A DNA stretch of 64,000 nucleotides from Sitta carolinensis. Its lineage: Eukaryota; Chordata; Aves; Passeriformes; Sittidae. The DNA lies in contig CM063283.1 in assembly GCA_032173965.1 (NCBI GenBank), positions 17,340,501 through 17,404,500 on the forward strand. The letters run 5' to 3'. Position numbers and translations under genes: made by a program. Shown piece after piece: positions 37,697 through 48,900 of this stretch (position 1 is its first letter; each line of letters starts with the position of its first letter). The notes beneath the pieces are model-generated. The model saw only the letters and a list, made by a program, of their open reading frames with translations. It was not told where the DNA came from and searched no databases.

Positions 37697-38385
37697 CTAG
37701 AAAAGAAAACAGAAATTATCAGTCATGACATTATACTCTACACAGGGCAACAGAGCACAGTGCATGTAAGAGGATTTAGTACATTAACTAATCCTTAAAT
37801 ATCTTGATTTTTAATAGTTTAATCACATGCTTAGAGTCCAACCACCAACAAAATTTGCTAAGAAGAAATAGTAAGATAAGGAGAGTCGTATCTAAAAGAG
37901 TGGGTTTTCTCTTTCTTCTCCTAAGGGTCTATTATCCAGAGAAGGCTGAAGTTCTCATCCTGCAAACTCCTCCCCAGTACTTGCATGCTCATGCTCTGGA
38001 AAACAGATACTTGAATTCTTCACAGGTTTACTTTCTAGTTTGAATTAAATTAAAAAAAAAACAAAAACCCACATTTAGCAATAAATGCAGCATGATGCCT
38101 TGCACTCATTCTTCTCTAATAGTTCAGTATTTTAGAATATTTGAGTATATGCTTTCCCCAAACCAGGCACCAAAACCAAACTACAACCAGTATAATGTCA
38201 TATTCAGTATCTTGTGATACACCATCCCAGTGCTCCTTCCAAAATGTACCGTGCTGTATGGCTGCGTAAAACAAACTGTGACCATGTAAAACGTTCTTTG
38301 GCCTTGAGCACCCAGCACAAGTCTCAGTTGTTTGCTGTGTTTTTGGTATGAGGCAGCAAAACAAAGGAAGCCAAACTACAAATGT

Positions 38386-38407
38386 GGGGGGTGGGGAAGG
38401 GTCTGGG
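38386..38407 (+). other. G-quadruplex motif
   Basis: Four G runs of 6, 4, 3 and 3 bases separated by loops of 1, 2 and 3 bases fit the canonical quadruplex pattern on the plus strand, the template strand of BBX. A second pair of G runs follows at 38419-38430. No function is known for it here. Confidence 0.75.
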
Positions 38408-40077
38408 TCTCAAAGTTTGGGGGGTGGGGGAAAGGACCAGGATCTATTTTATTCACAAAACAAAACACCAACGTTTTCCAAGAATTTTACTACCCACATT
38501 AAACCAAAGTTTTTGAATGTTAACAGTAACCGAAAGACCGCATTTCAGCATTTTACATGTGTTGCTATGCAAGGCTGAGAACTGGCAAATCAGAGGAACA
38601 TGCCACACATTCCAGCTGCAGATGTTTGCCTAACAACTGATAGGGGTGTACAGCACTTGCTGCTGTGGAAGCCTATGCAGCAAGTACCAGTGCTCACCGC
38701 AGGGAGAAGGAACCCAACACCCCTTCACGACTGGGTAGCTCACACTGGCAGCAAACGACCTGAAGAGCGCTTTGTGCAGGGAAGTAGTTTGTTCTGTGAT
38801 TACACATTCCCACCCACACAGCTGTCACCAGTCCCAGTCATGGCACAGAGAAGCACCTATGTTTCATGCACATGCATGCACAGAAACAGAGAGGAAAAAA
38901 ATCCCTTGGGCAACAAATACAGAAATAGCACTGAAAGCCTTGTCATCTGCTAGAGCCACTACAGTGCTTTCCCAGCTCAACAGTCTGCCTTGTGGCAGGG
39001 TCACCACTGCACATGCACTACTTCCTTTCATTTCTATCTTCACCTTTGAGCTGGTACTTGCTACCTCTAGATAGTAGCACAGATAAAAACATTTCGGTTT
39101 ACAAGAAACACAGCACTGCATGAACCCGGTTGTGTGACGTCCTGTATTTATAGAGATGGCTATAAATAATAAAAATCTGCAGGGATCACTGACCCACATA
39201 CATGCTGTATTTTCTGAATAGGGTGTATGTATTAGATCTGCAAAGTAAGGACTGCAACGCTGCTCACCTCCCTCCTTTCCCCTTTCCCTTAGCTTGCTTT
39301 GGGGAGCTCAGTACACCATAAAAATAGCCTGGTGGAGGGAAGGGATAGGAAGGGGAGGGGAAGAGAAGGAAAGGAAATACACAACGAAGCAGCTTTGCCT
39401 TCCATTGTTAAAGCCACAGCCCACTCACAAATCATGTTTCCAGCCTGCAGAGTGAAAAGCACTAAGTTGCTAGCAATGAGCTACAGAAGCTCTTCGGATC
39501 ACCAATGCTGCTTTGAGTAACTGAATTATTCTATTGAGTAATTTGACAAGCCGACAGGCTGCCCATCAAATAGAATGCATGCCATTTGTGAAACGAGACT
39601 GCAATAAGCTTTTAATCAGTTTTCAACAAGAGCAAGTCAACTGAGCAGGTCTATTAATGCCTTTTTTTTTTCTCTGCAAAGCCAAGAAGTGAACATTAAC
39701 TGCAGTTTCTGAAGGAAAGGGAGCAAACTGAGGGAGGACAACTCATTGGAACTGTTCAGTTTCAACAGAAGATTAAAAAAAAGAGAACATTTAAAAAGTT
39801 AAACAATAGCCAAGAAGTACTTTTTACAAATGCATACAGGGGCCTGATCCAAATCTTAAAAACCCTTTTGGTATTGACTTTTGTGACTACTAGAGCAAGG
39901 TGTAAAACAAACAGATAGCTTTTGCTTATGGGGTCATGAGAAGATAACTTAAATGAGCTACACAGTAACAAGAAAAGGTCAAAGACAATAGTGGAGTCTA
40001 CTGCTTTCCTCCCTTTAACTAACTGTGCAGTAAAACAACTTAAGACAGCCAGTCTAAGCAGATGTCTAAAATTGATT

Positions 40078-40158
40078 AAAAAAACCCCCAAAACACAAGC
40101 AAACACAAACAAACCAAACCAACCAAAAAAAACCACAAAAACCCCAACCCAAACATAT
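40078..40158. repeat. A/C-rich low-complexity tract
   Basis: About 80 bases of the plus strand are almost only A and C (runs such as aaaacacaagcaaacacaaa and aaaccaaaccaacc). This makes the overlapping minus-strand open frame rich in Phe, Val, Gly and Leu by composition alone. Confidence 0.85.
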
Positions 40159-40811
40159 GTACCTAACCTGGAATGCAAAGACACCACCTTGCTTTCCACA
40201 ACAAATGGCAGGATCTGCCCAGCAAGTAATGTTCTGAAGTTTCAGGTAAGAAAAAGAACAAGATGTGTTTGTGGGATTGGTCCCATGCCTTATTTCTATT
40301 TTGTGAAAGCCTGGAGAATGTTGTGTAATGCAGCAGGACCAGTGCCACTTGAGAACTGAGGTTAAAACTCCCCAAGTTGCTTTCATCACCAAATAAAAAA
40401 AGATTTGCTTCCACTAGTTGTGGTAGGAACAGGAGCTCACAAGTGGATTCCAGCTACACCTCAGGCTAGCTGTTAGCACATGTTTAATTTTAAATGTATG
40501 CTATTAAATGTCACATGAATCCCAGAGACCTAACATTAAAAATAAATTCCCAGAGAATACAGCACTCCATTTTTCACTTCTGAAGGATGCAGGGTTCGTA
40601 TTGCACGTTACAGTCCATACGTCAGCCAGTGGACTTGCCAAACTCCACCCAGCAAGCCCGGATATTTGCCCCCTCCTACCCTGAGGCAGCTGCCAAAGCA
40701 GTGGCACCACAAGGCCAGCAAGCTCCCAGTCTGGCTGACTGGGCCTGAGATACCACTGGCCAAGGACCAGCAGGGAGAAGTGTTCAGCTCGGCCACTGAA
40801 CGGCAGCAGAA

Positions 40812-41015
40812 TCACACAATCAGTGAGGTTAGAAACGATCTCCGAGATCACTGAGTTCAGCCTACGGACCAACAGACCATGCCAACTACACCATGGCACT
40901 CAGCCCTGTCCAGTCTTTCCTTAAACTCCTTGATGGATGGTGACTCCACCACCTTCTGGGGCGGTCCACTCCAATGTCGAATCACATTTATCAGGCTGCT
41001 CCCTACAGGAAACAA
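40812..41015 (-). repeat. CR1-type LINE 3' end
   Basis: Read on the minus strand this contains gtggtggagtcaccatcc, a diverged aaggaaagactggac segment, a gtagttggcatggtc segment and the tail cctcactgattgtgtgattc, in the order of avian CR1 3' ends. It sits in BBX intron 2 in the gene's own orientation. It keeps several CpG sites, so it may be younger than the other copies. The flanking 40600-40811 could belong to the same insertion, but I do not recognise it. Confidence 0.8.
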
Positions 41016-42276
41016 TCCGGACTGCCAGGATCTTGGGGATGTGAAAGACGTATTTAAAAATGAAGTGTCTTCTAGAGCAAGCGTATAGGGCTTGAACAAT
41101 AACAATCTCACCAGATACTTTCTAAGGCAGCTGAACGCTCCCAGGAAGTCCTTTAAAGTTAACTGAAAAACACTACCCTTACTACTGAAGTGAATAAAAA
41201 TACTGGTGCATATTTATGAGTGGCCAGATTAATTTCCCTCAGTGAAGGAAAATGCTAAAAAGTACAGCAACACTTCTGGTTCCTTTCTGAGTATGTATCT
41301 GGGCTTATATCTTAAGACAGTTAAACTTTCAAATTTAACCTATCTAGGAAGTCTGCAGGATAGAAATAGAAAGACTACTCATAAAGGTAACATCAGCAAA
41401 AGCAGGTATCAAGCTCTGCAAGTGCAGCACCAGGTCTCCAGGGCAATTGTTGCTACAAGAGAGCATAAACCACAAGATGGAAAATAGAGGGAGTGTGGGG
41501 CCAGTTTTTCCAGATAATTAAGGAACCCCAAGGTGCAGACAGGTACACAATGGAATTTTCCATAGTGCCTGAATGACCTGATGAGCCTCTCAGTGGGAGT
41601 CAGGGACAGATGTCCAGTGTACTAGGAAACTCCTCATAATTCCAGCCGGCAAAAAGGTTGGGGGCCTCACTACTGCCCAAAATGCTAGATCTTGCACACA
41701 GCTAGACACACATAAATAAATATATGAGTGCCTTGACTTGCACTCTGCTGAGGTAGTATCACTGCTAGCAGGTAAGAAACTGAAAGCTTCTAGCATGGCA
41801 AGTGATCTAATGTAAATGATTTTGGGAGCTACAGCAACAACAAGAAGTTGCAAAAAACATTCTAGAGACTTCAGAAGAGCAGGGACTGTAGCTACCGCAG
41901 GAGGGACCACTTCTGCAAGAGTGGGTCTTATGGCTAGGGTATACAAGACACATTGTATGGATAGCAGATATGATAAAGGGTTCTCTGAGAGATGTGTGTC
42001 CTGCCAGGACAGAGGCTGCACAGTGAAATACGGAAGTCAAAGGATACTAAAAAGCTACATTTAAGCAACAGAAGATTACTCTCTGTATCTACATAATCTC
42101 AGTGAGTTTATATAGGTACTCAAACAGAAGACACCTGGTACAATGGTACTTTTATCTTCTTCCTTCAAAGACACTCACCTTCTTGATTTTTAAATAAATT
42201 CTCTTTAGGAAAAAGGAAACTACCAGCAGTTGGTTCTCACTGAAGTTGACATTAACCTCTTTTTGACAGTCTCAGA

Positions 42277-42395
42277 AGTAAGCCTACCTACAGGTGGACC
42301 TATGCAACCTGCTCTACATGAACCTGCTTGAGCAGTGGGGGTTGGACAAGATCTCCAGAGGCCCCTTCCATCCCCAATCATTCTGTGAAAAGCAA
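42277..42395 (+). repeat. CR1-type LINE 3' end, short fragment
   Basis: The segments tgaacctgcttgagcagtgg, gggttggacaagatctcc and agaggccccttccatcc, and the ending cattctgtga, match the last ~110 bp of avian CR1 elements in plus orientation. It is strongly 5'-truncated. Confidence 0.85.
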
Positions 42396-44063
42396 GTGTT
42401 ACAATAAAATGATCAATCCACACACAGAATAGGTTTGTTGGTGATGAAGGCCCAAATGTATTCAACAGCACATGATAGCTGCTAATTATTGCTGTAACAT
42501 ACATTGTTTAAAGAATAAATTATACGCTATCTCTCTTCTACACATTCTTAGCACTACTTATAATGATGTAAACTACTTAGATTTATTGTTCCACTTTGAT
42601 GTTCAATATTCAATTTGTTCTTCATGCCAAAAAACAAAATCACTACAAGAACAATGATTTCTATAACAATATGATTAGTAGTTTCAGATATGTCACTTCA
42701 TACAGAAGTTCTGCAATTATTTCCCTTCTTAATGAACAAGTTTCCTTCAGTAAGACAAAAAGCTAAGAAAAACAGTCACATTGGGTTTGTTTCTTCCAAA
42801 AATTACTTCTCTACTCTCATCTTTCCTTTCTCTGCATCCATACTGAGTCTTTTAATTGCCCTTTATCCAGAGATTTAGAGAAATATTGCTAATTTGTAAG
42901 CAGGAATGCAGAACAAAACTGGAATGGTTAGATAAAGCTGAGACTCAAGTGTTTCAAACCATGCCACAGATGAGGAACTACAGAGATCCTACAGATCCTG
43001 CTTAAAAAAGGACCTGCCACGCTAAACGCTTGGATTTTCCTGTGGACCTTTTTGCTGCTCACGTGAGATACTGAACAGACCTTACATCTTGTTAACAGCA
43101 GCAGACACCTTCAGATCACAGGGCAGGCATGGATAATAGTTTTCCCATTCATTTCACAGCTATCTAAACTTCCCACCAGTGTGCTAGTGTACTCAACAAA
43201 GAAGAGGTATGTTTTCCCTTCTCACTGGTGTTCCTTTATTTTATTAAGATTGAATTCAAAGGTTACCTGTGATCTGTATCATACAGGTAATCACAGGGAT
43301 CTGTTTTGGGGTCAGGTTATCAGTCTAAGTAACTGGCTGGTCTTTCTCACTCTATTATCAATAACCACAGCCTTCTTGGCAACAGCTTATCAAGCAAGCT
43401 ATTTCTTAAAAGGGTCATTTAAATTTTGACATAAAGATACTTTGTGAAATATGGGGATAAATCTCCTTTCCTTGCTCCTGGTTAATGGACCCCGATTAGG
43501 CACTGCTCTCTGATTTGGTATTGGGTTCACCAAATCTTGCTGTATCAGTAACTGGTTAATGGGGAATGTACTTAAAGAAACACTAGAAATTTTTTAATTC
43601 ATTAGCATCAAAGGTAAAAAGGGACTACATTTCTTCACTGTGCCTTTGGTTTGGTCCACCTATATTACAGCAGCTGGCATCATGGATATTGAATGCACAG
43701 CTAAGTATCAGTAGTCAGCTGACACAGAACTATATGTTATTGTTTACAGTGGCCACTATCCTTGTGTTAATGCTTGTACTGCAAAAATTATCAGGCAATA
43801 CAATCACGTAACACATGTATTTATAGCAATAAAGACTGGAACCAGAATAGTTTGTGTACACAGACCAACTGCTTTCCATTCTGGTCCAAAGGATCAAGTG
43901 AATTAATGCAAGAACAGCAGCTGCTCTGAGCACCATAATCCTATGGTGAAGCTGAGAAACAGACGGAAGAGAAAGATCCCACAGAAAACACTTAATACAC
44001 AAAGAAAAAGAAGGCAAATATGTAATGAACTCCCTTTACATCCACCATTCAGGAAGAACATAC

Positions 44064-44306
44064 CTCCTTGGCCATGTCAGTGTATTTCTGTTTTTCTTTT
44101 GGATCTAGAACAGACCACCAATCTGCCAAGATCTTGGTTGCGCCACGATTATCGAGGCGAGGGTGTTCTTTCCGCACAAGAGAGCGGTGACGTTTGCAGA
44201 ACAAGAGAAACGCATTCATTGGTCGGCGAGCTCGCTGCTCTGAGGACTCGTCATCTTCAGTCTCATCAGCATCCTGCTCTAAACCATCAGGGCCAAGGAG
44301 CGGCAC
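44064..44306 (-). CDS. BBX: BBX coding exon 2 (acidic linker and most of the HMG box)
   Basis: The exon is 243 nt, 81 codons, phase 0 at both ends, encoding about residues 55-135. It starts VPLLGPDG after the acceptor tctgccag, runs through an acidic linker ([13 protein letters not shown]), then enters the HMG box at about residue 81 with [15 protein letters not shown]. The HMG signature continues with [17 protein letters not shown] and [18 protein letters not shown] boxes are L-shaped three-helix domains that bind and bend DNA in the minor groove; RPMNAF forms the start of the domain. The donor is GAG|GTATGT. The exon is much richer in CpG than the surrounding introns. Plus-strand open frames over it are shadows. 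Confidence 0.97.
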
Positions 44307-44398
44307 CTGGCAGAACCGAAAGGGAAGGGGTGTAAGCTCAGTTATCCGCGTTTCGCACAAACACTGAGACGGCGTGCACTGTGTGGGAGTGCGGGGAG
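44140..44398. other. BBX: CpG cluster over BBX exon 2 and adjoining intron
   Basis: About 20 CpGs occur in roughly 260 bp, covering most of exon 2 and about 90 bp of intron 1. The excess continues past the exon border (for example ttatccgcgtttcgcac and gagacggcgtgc), so codon choice alone does not explain it. Confidence 0.55.
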
Positions 44399-45816
44399 AG
44401 GCACATGAGGCACACACCTGTCTCCAAAGGCCATTCATTCCATCCAGACTGTGCAGAGTTCTACATAGAATCTCCTCACCTGATGGTTAGTTCATGCTCT
44501 CTGCAAAGCTTAACACTGACTTCCAAATGGAACAATTTCCAAGCTGAGGACCATTCTCTAGTAACAGTCCTAAAGGGGCTGGAAGGACAAGCTCCTTCCT
44601 ACCCTCCTTCTGACAGCCTAGAAATCATCTTAGTGGGATAAGGCAAGCAGAGCTACCATGGACCTTGATTATTCGTGTTTGCAACTACTGAGCACACAAG
44701 GAGGAACAGGTAACTCTTTGTTTGTCAGTTGTTTCCCCATCCCCTGCTGTTCACTGCTCAGCCTGTGAGCAGCACAGCAGTGCAGCTGCCACAAAGCTGC
44801 CCAGCAGAGGCAAATCTCAACAGAATACACTGCCAAAATGTGCTCTCTCCACTTACAGGCCAGCCTATGATTCCTAGAAGAAACAAGACACAGAACTTAC
44901 TGAAGAGACAGAAAACAACCTCCTACCTAACTGCGATGCTGCTGTTTTTATACCACATCGTGAAAGGACCTGTAAGGTCAACAGAAAGTACTGTCAGAGA
45001 ATCAGTCTCTTGCTTATCCTTCTCAAGGTCACCCTCTTATCAGAGTATGGCTCTAGGCAGTCTCCTCAGCACTGACCTTTCCATTCCTGCCTTAGGAAGG
45101 CATCAAGGAGATACAGATATGAATGCCGTCCACATGATGGAATAATCACATCTGCATAAACAATTCCCACTTCTTGTTACAGACAGTGAGTCTAACTGTG
45201 AAAGTGTGAGGTCCCACATGGCATGAAAAAAGGGTAAGGTCAGCATCACTGAACAATACCAAAATACCAAGCATCAAACCAGAGACAGATTACTTCAGCT
45301 GTGCAATCGGTACTCTGGAGGATAAGTTGCATTTCACATGCAAAGGTAGTAAAAACTGTAGACGGCTTTTTCCTTCTTTTTCCCTTTAAATATTTGTAGT
45401 TTTTTAATCTTTAGAAAAGACGAATGAAAACTTTAGTTTGGTGTGCCCTTCAGAGCCACTAGAAGCAGATACCACAAGCACAAGCCAACCTCATGTCTAA
45501 AATAAGCAATTTTTAAAAAAAGCATATCAAAAACCCACTTTTAGTAAGATTAGGATATGCAACACACTTCTAAAACAAAGCAGATAAAACTACTGCAATC
45601 TGAAAAATTTGTCCACTATTTTAAATGCATGATTGACAATTTGCTTTCTTGTGTCACTACCTGCCTTTACAGCCTTATGGGCGCCACATCACATCACTTT
45701 TTATTGGCTGTGTTTCTTCACAAACAAGAACAAGATGACACAAAATAAAAAACACAGCTGGGGAGAACCTGACGCACCATTAACCATCTATGGTCAAAGC
45801 ATCCAATTAAATCTAC
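44307..45816 (-). other. BBX: Intron 1 of BBX
   Basis: A 1.5-kb intron with donor gtagat and acceptor tctgccag. No repeat or second gene is recognised. About 90 bp next to exon 2 (44307-44398) are unusually CpG-rich and continue the CpG cluster of that exon. Confidence 0.85.
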
Positions 45817-45987
45817 CTTATCAATATCTTCCTCTTCTTCTTCCTCTTCTTCCTCTTCGGAGAAGTCAAGGAGTTTCTTGGCAAGCAGGGGATGCCACTG
45901 AAGACACTTCCTTTTTGGTCGCTTCCCAGTTCCTTCACCTTCTGTTGAGTGATCCTTATTCCTACTACTGCCTTTCATTACTGTGAC
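45817..45987 (-). CDS. BBX: BBX coding exon 1 (start codon; basic N-terminus and Glu run)
   Basis: The ATG is at 45978-45976 and opens MKGSSRNKDHS, essentially the human BBX N-terminus as I recall it. The coding part is 162 nt, or 54 codons. It runs through a basic patch (KRPKRK, near residues 19-24) and a hydrophobic stretch (HPLLAKKLLDF) to ten consecutive glutamates (residues 41-50) and DIDK. The exon ends in phase 0 at AAG|GTAGAT, so the donor is a little off consensus. The likely acceptor is the CAG at 45990-45988, which leaves 9 nt of 5' UTR (45979-45987); a second AG at 45982-45981 is possible. The basic patch may act as a nuclear localisation signal (inference). Confidence 0.93.
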
Positions 45988-48900
45988 CTGTCATGCAAAA
46001 ATATTGATAAATTACAAACAAATCCTTGGGCATAAATGATCATCAAACCAGTGACAAATACATGCAACACCGATGCAAGAGGTTCAGCAATTTCTGGCAA
46101 GTTATTAGATAGAGATCTATTCCAATTATCAACATAAGCATGGATGTACTTTATGTAAGAGTACTTAATGCTTAGATGTATTTAATGCTTAGAGTAACTA
46201 GCAATACATAATTTAAGAGCATGAAGTAAGGATACCAGCTAGTCCAGCTCTCAAATGTGCCCCTGGCTGAAGGATGAGAGAAATCCTTCAATAGCCAAGT
46301 GAGTGGGAGACTCTATAGCTCTCTCACACGTATATCCAATGCAGTTTTTCGTATTTTGCCACTGCAAATGTCAATGTCAGGACATCCCTCTTTCTCACAG
46401 TGGAATATATCACCAGCCACTCACATGTCAATCATGCACTTTCACACACCAATGTTGATACAGAGACCCACTATACTACAAGCTAGGATTTGTCCAGTGC
46501 CATTAAAAGGTGCAATAGAGAAATCTGAGGCCCTAAGAGAAGTGAATTTTAATACACAAATTTGAATCAAACAACCAGAGACAGTTATGCTGACATTTCC
46601 AAAGTTCTGCACAAGAAACAAAAACCATGTGCTGAGCCAAGTGCAGGCAGAAGACAAATCATATTTAGTTGTGTGTCTTGTCCTTATCTAAAAAATGCCT
46701 CAGAACTACCTCTCAGTAAAAATACATGTGTAACACATCCAAACTATCAGTTTAAGGGTTGACTTAAGAGATGTGCCACCCAACTAAGGGACAAACGAAT
46801 ATATATATAAACAAATAAAATCAGCACATCTCATCCAAGTACTGAAGGGCACAGCCAGAAAGCGCTGCTGGCACAGTCTGGTCCCTTGTAGCCTTCTGTT
46901 AGCATAGTGTATTATCAGTGGCAATCCTGACAGGAGCATGGCTAGCTTTCCAAGAAAACAACACAAACATCAAAATGAACTGAACTTAAAGAGTGGTTAG
47001 CCAGCTACATCTTTATAAAGCAAGTAAATGCAATGAAGTCTCATGTGAGTTTTTCACCAGCAGGATAAAGCAGCTGCACTAAGCCCTGGTCCCATAGGCA
47101 AAGCCTGAAGAAGCTGTGTTGCTGACTCTTAGGAAAAGGGAACAGACAGAGTCAAACCTTGTAACTGCAAGACCACAATTCATTTTAGGATGCTGCTTTC
47201 TGGAAGATACCCGGTGCAACACTAATGTTTCAGCCTACACTGGCACAAGAGAAAGCCGCCACTTTCTTGCACTTGCACTTGGATCAGCTGCCCTAGCCAC
47301 TGTGCCACCTCCGGGGCAAAAGCCCCACAAGAATCATCATGCACAGCTCCAGACAGGCTCCTACATTAAGTGAGCGCTATTTCTGGTTTGGATGATCTCT
47401 TCCAGGTGGTTTCTTGTTGGTTAATTCACTGGCATTTTGGCAATGTGCCCTTGTTAGCACCAGAAACATGCACAAACAGCTGCTTCCCCTGCAGATTTCA
47501 GCTGCAGAAAGCTGAAGGACCTTCAGATGCTGCTTGCTGGAGGAACAACAGAAGCCTGAAGGAAGTAGGTTCACAAGTTTTAACCTACATTTTAAAATGG
47601 CATTTTTCTGGATGTATATTGAAGTTTGTTAGATCCCCCCACTCATCACCTGTCCCCCTACTAATTAAGCAAACCCTTTAACTTTGTAGTAACTTCGTGA
47701 CTACATTAAGTCATTAAGTGACATACTTTGCTAGCCACATAATGCCACTTCTACTTGGAGAACTTTTAAACTTCGATTCCGTATCTCCCCCTCCTCTGTT
47801 CATTTTCTGTAACCAACTCCTGTATGTTACAGGGAGTTCTATACAGCACATAACCATGCACCATTTCACCTAAATTTTTGTCCATGACTTGCAAAGCAGA
47901 TCCAAACACACGAACCACTTCAGCTTAAAAAAACATTTAAGTGTTGAAAATCAAGTTACAATCCAGTATCATGAAATGTATGTTTGAAATTGTTTTTATC
48001 CCACTATGACCTCTGCCATGTACCACACTGCACTGTGCTCTCCATCTGTCTCTCTTCCTAAAGTGCTGAACCACCATTTGCTTTTGTTTGGGGTATTTTC
48101 AGACACAAATCAACAAAGCTTAGTTAATGTTCAAGCAGGAACTTCAGCTCCCGTGGGCTGCAGAGATTCATTCAGAGATTGCTAAGTGATACAGATCTGC
48201 CTATTACTGCAGTCAATAAAGCATGTGGCCTATTTCTGAGCAGGATAAATATGTTACAAGTACAATGGGGAGAGCTACTCCAGCCCTCACCACTCACTCA
48301 TGTACATGAGCTAATCATATGGCTTCTGTCTACAATCAGCCCTAAGTATGGTGAGTACTACTAGTAGCCTTCTGCCTTGTTAGAGTTAAACTAAATTAAT
48401 GTGTGAGAAGTGCTCCATGATCCTTCTTTACAAAGCTCTGGGGAAGTCTCAGGGCTATTCCAACAACAGCACTGCCTTTAGAGCTGGCACCTCTCTGCCT
48501 GCTGCCCTTAAAAGCATGAGCAAGGGATGACTTCACAGGACTTAGGAGTCTTTTACAGGTGTTCTCCATCACCCCTGAGGCCCTGCCTATGCTCTATGCT
48601 GAGTTTGGCAGGGCAGCACAAAGCCAGGCACCAGTGACATTTCAAGTCCCAAAGGTTTTCTCAGTACCTTATACCTCTTCACCACAGCTGAGCTCACAAA
48701 TAATTTTTTTTTTCCATGCATGAAGGCTAGGTACTAAGCACTCACCACTAAAATAAGTTAATCAAAGCTCATCACACATTAGTGCTAAAATAAAAACATA
48801 CACTCAGCTTCAGGAATTCAAGGAATCTTCATTAGGTTATTTTATTAAATCATGAACCATTTTACAACACAGAGTAAGTCAGATCCTGGCTGTTATACAA

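Larger units (their letters stand above)
37697..44063 (-). other. BBX: Intron 2 of BBX
   Basis: A 6.4-kb intron splitting the HMG box; donor gtatgt, acceptor ttttctag. It contains two CR1 fragments (40812-41015 minus, 42277-42395 plus), a G-quadruplex motif (38386-38407), a purine-rich stretch (39332-39375), an A/C-rich tract (40078-40158) and a possible conserved element near 39530-39660. Open frames here lack family signatures. Confidence 0.85.
7888..45987 (-). other. BBX: BBX gene, partial (10 coding exons seen; both ends outside the window)
   Basis: This is the span of the only recognisable gene. Ten exons on the minus strand join with consistent phases (0,0,1,0,0,0,0,1,2,1) into a protein matching the HMG-box transcription factor BBX. 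BBX is a nuclear DNA-binding protein reported to be needed for cell-cycle progression from G1 to S. Landmarks seen are the HMG box, the LFQ(F/L)AE repeats, the lysine run of exon 8 and a near-invariant block around residues 590-609. Exon 10 ends in phase 1 and so must splice to further exons at lower coordinates beyond position 1. The upstream 5' UTR exons and promoter were not found. One base is missing in exon 8, so the literal sequence does not encode an uninterrupted protein. Identity is very secure; some UTR borders are inferred. Confidence 0.96.

Noticed and set aside
39762..40199. A 145-codon hydrophobic minus-strand open frame
   Set aside because: Much of its hydrophobicity comes from reading the A/C-rich low-complexity tract in reverse; it has no splice or start context.
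43943..44335. A 130-codon plus-strand open frame
   Set aside because: It is the antisense shadow of BBX exon 2 and has no family signature.
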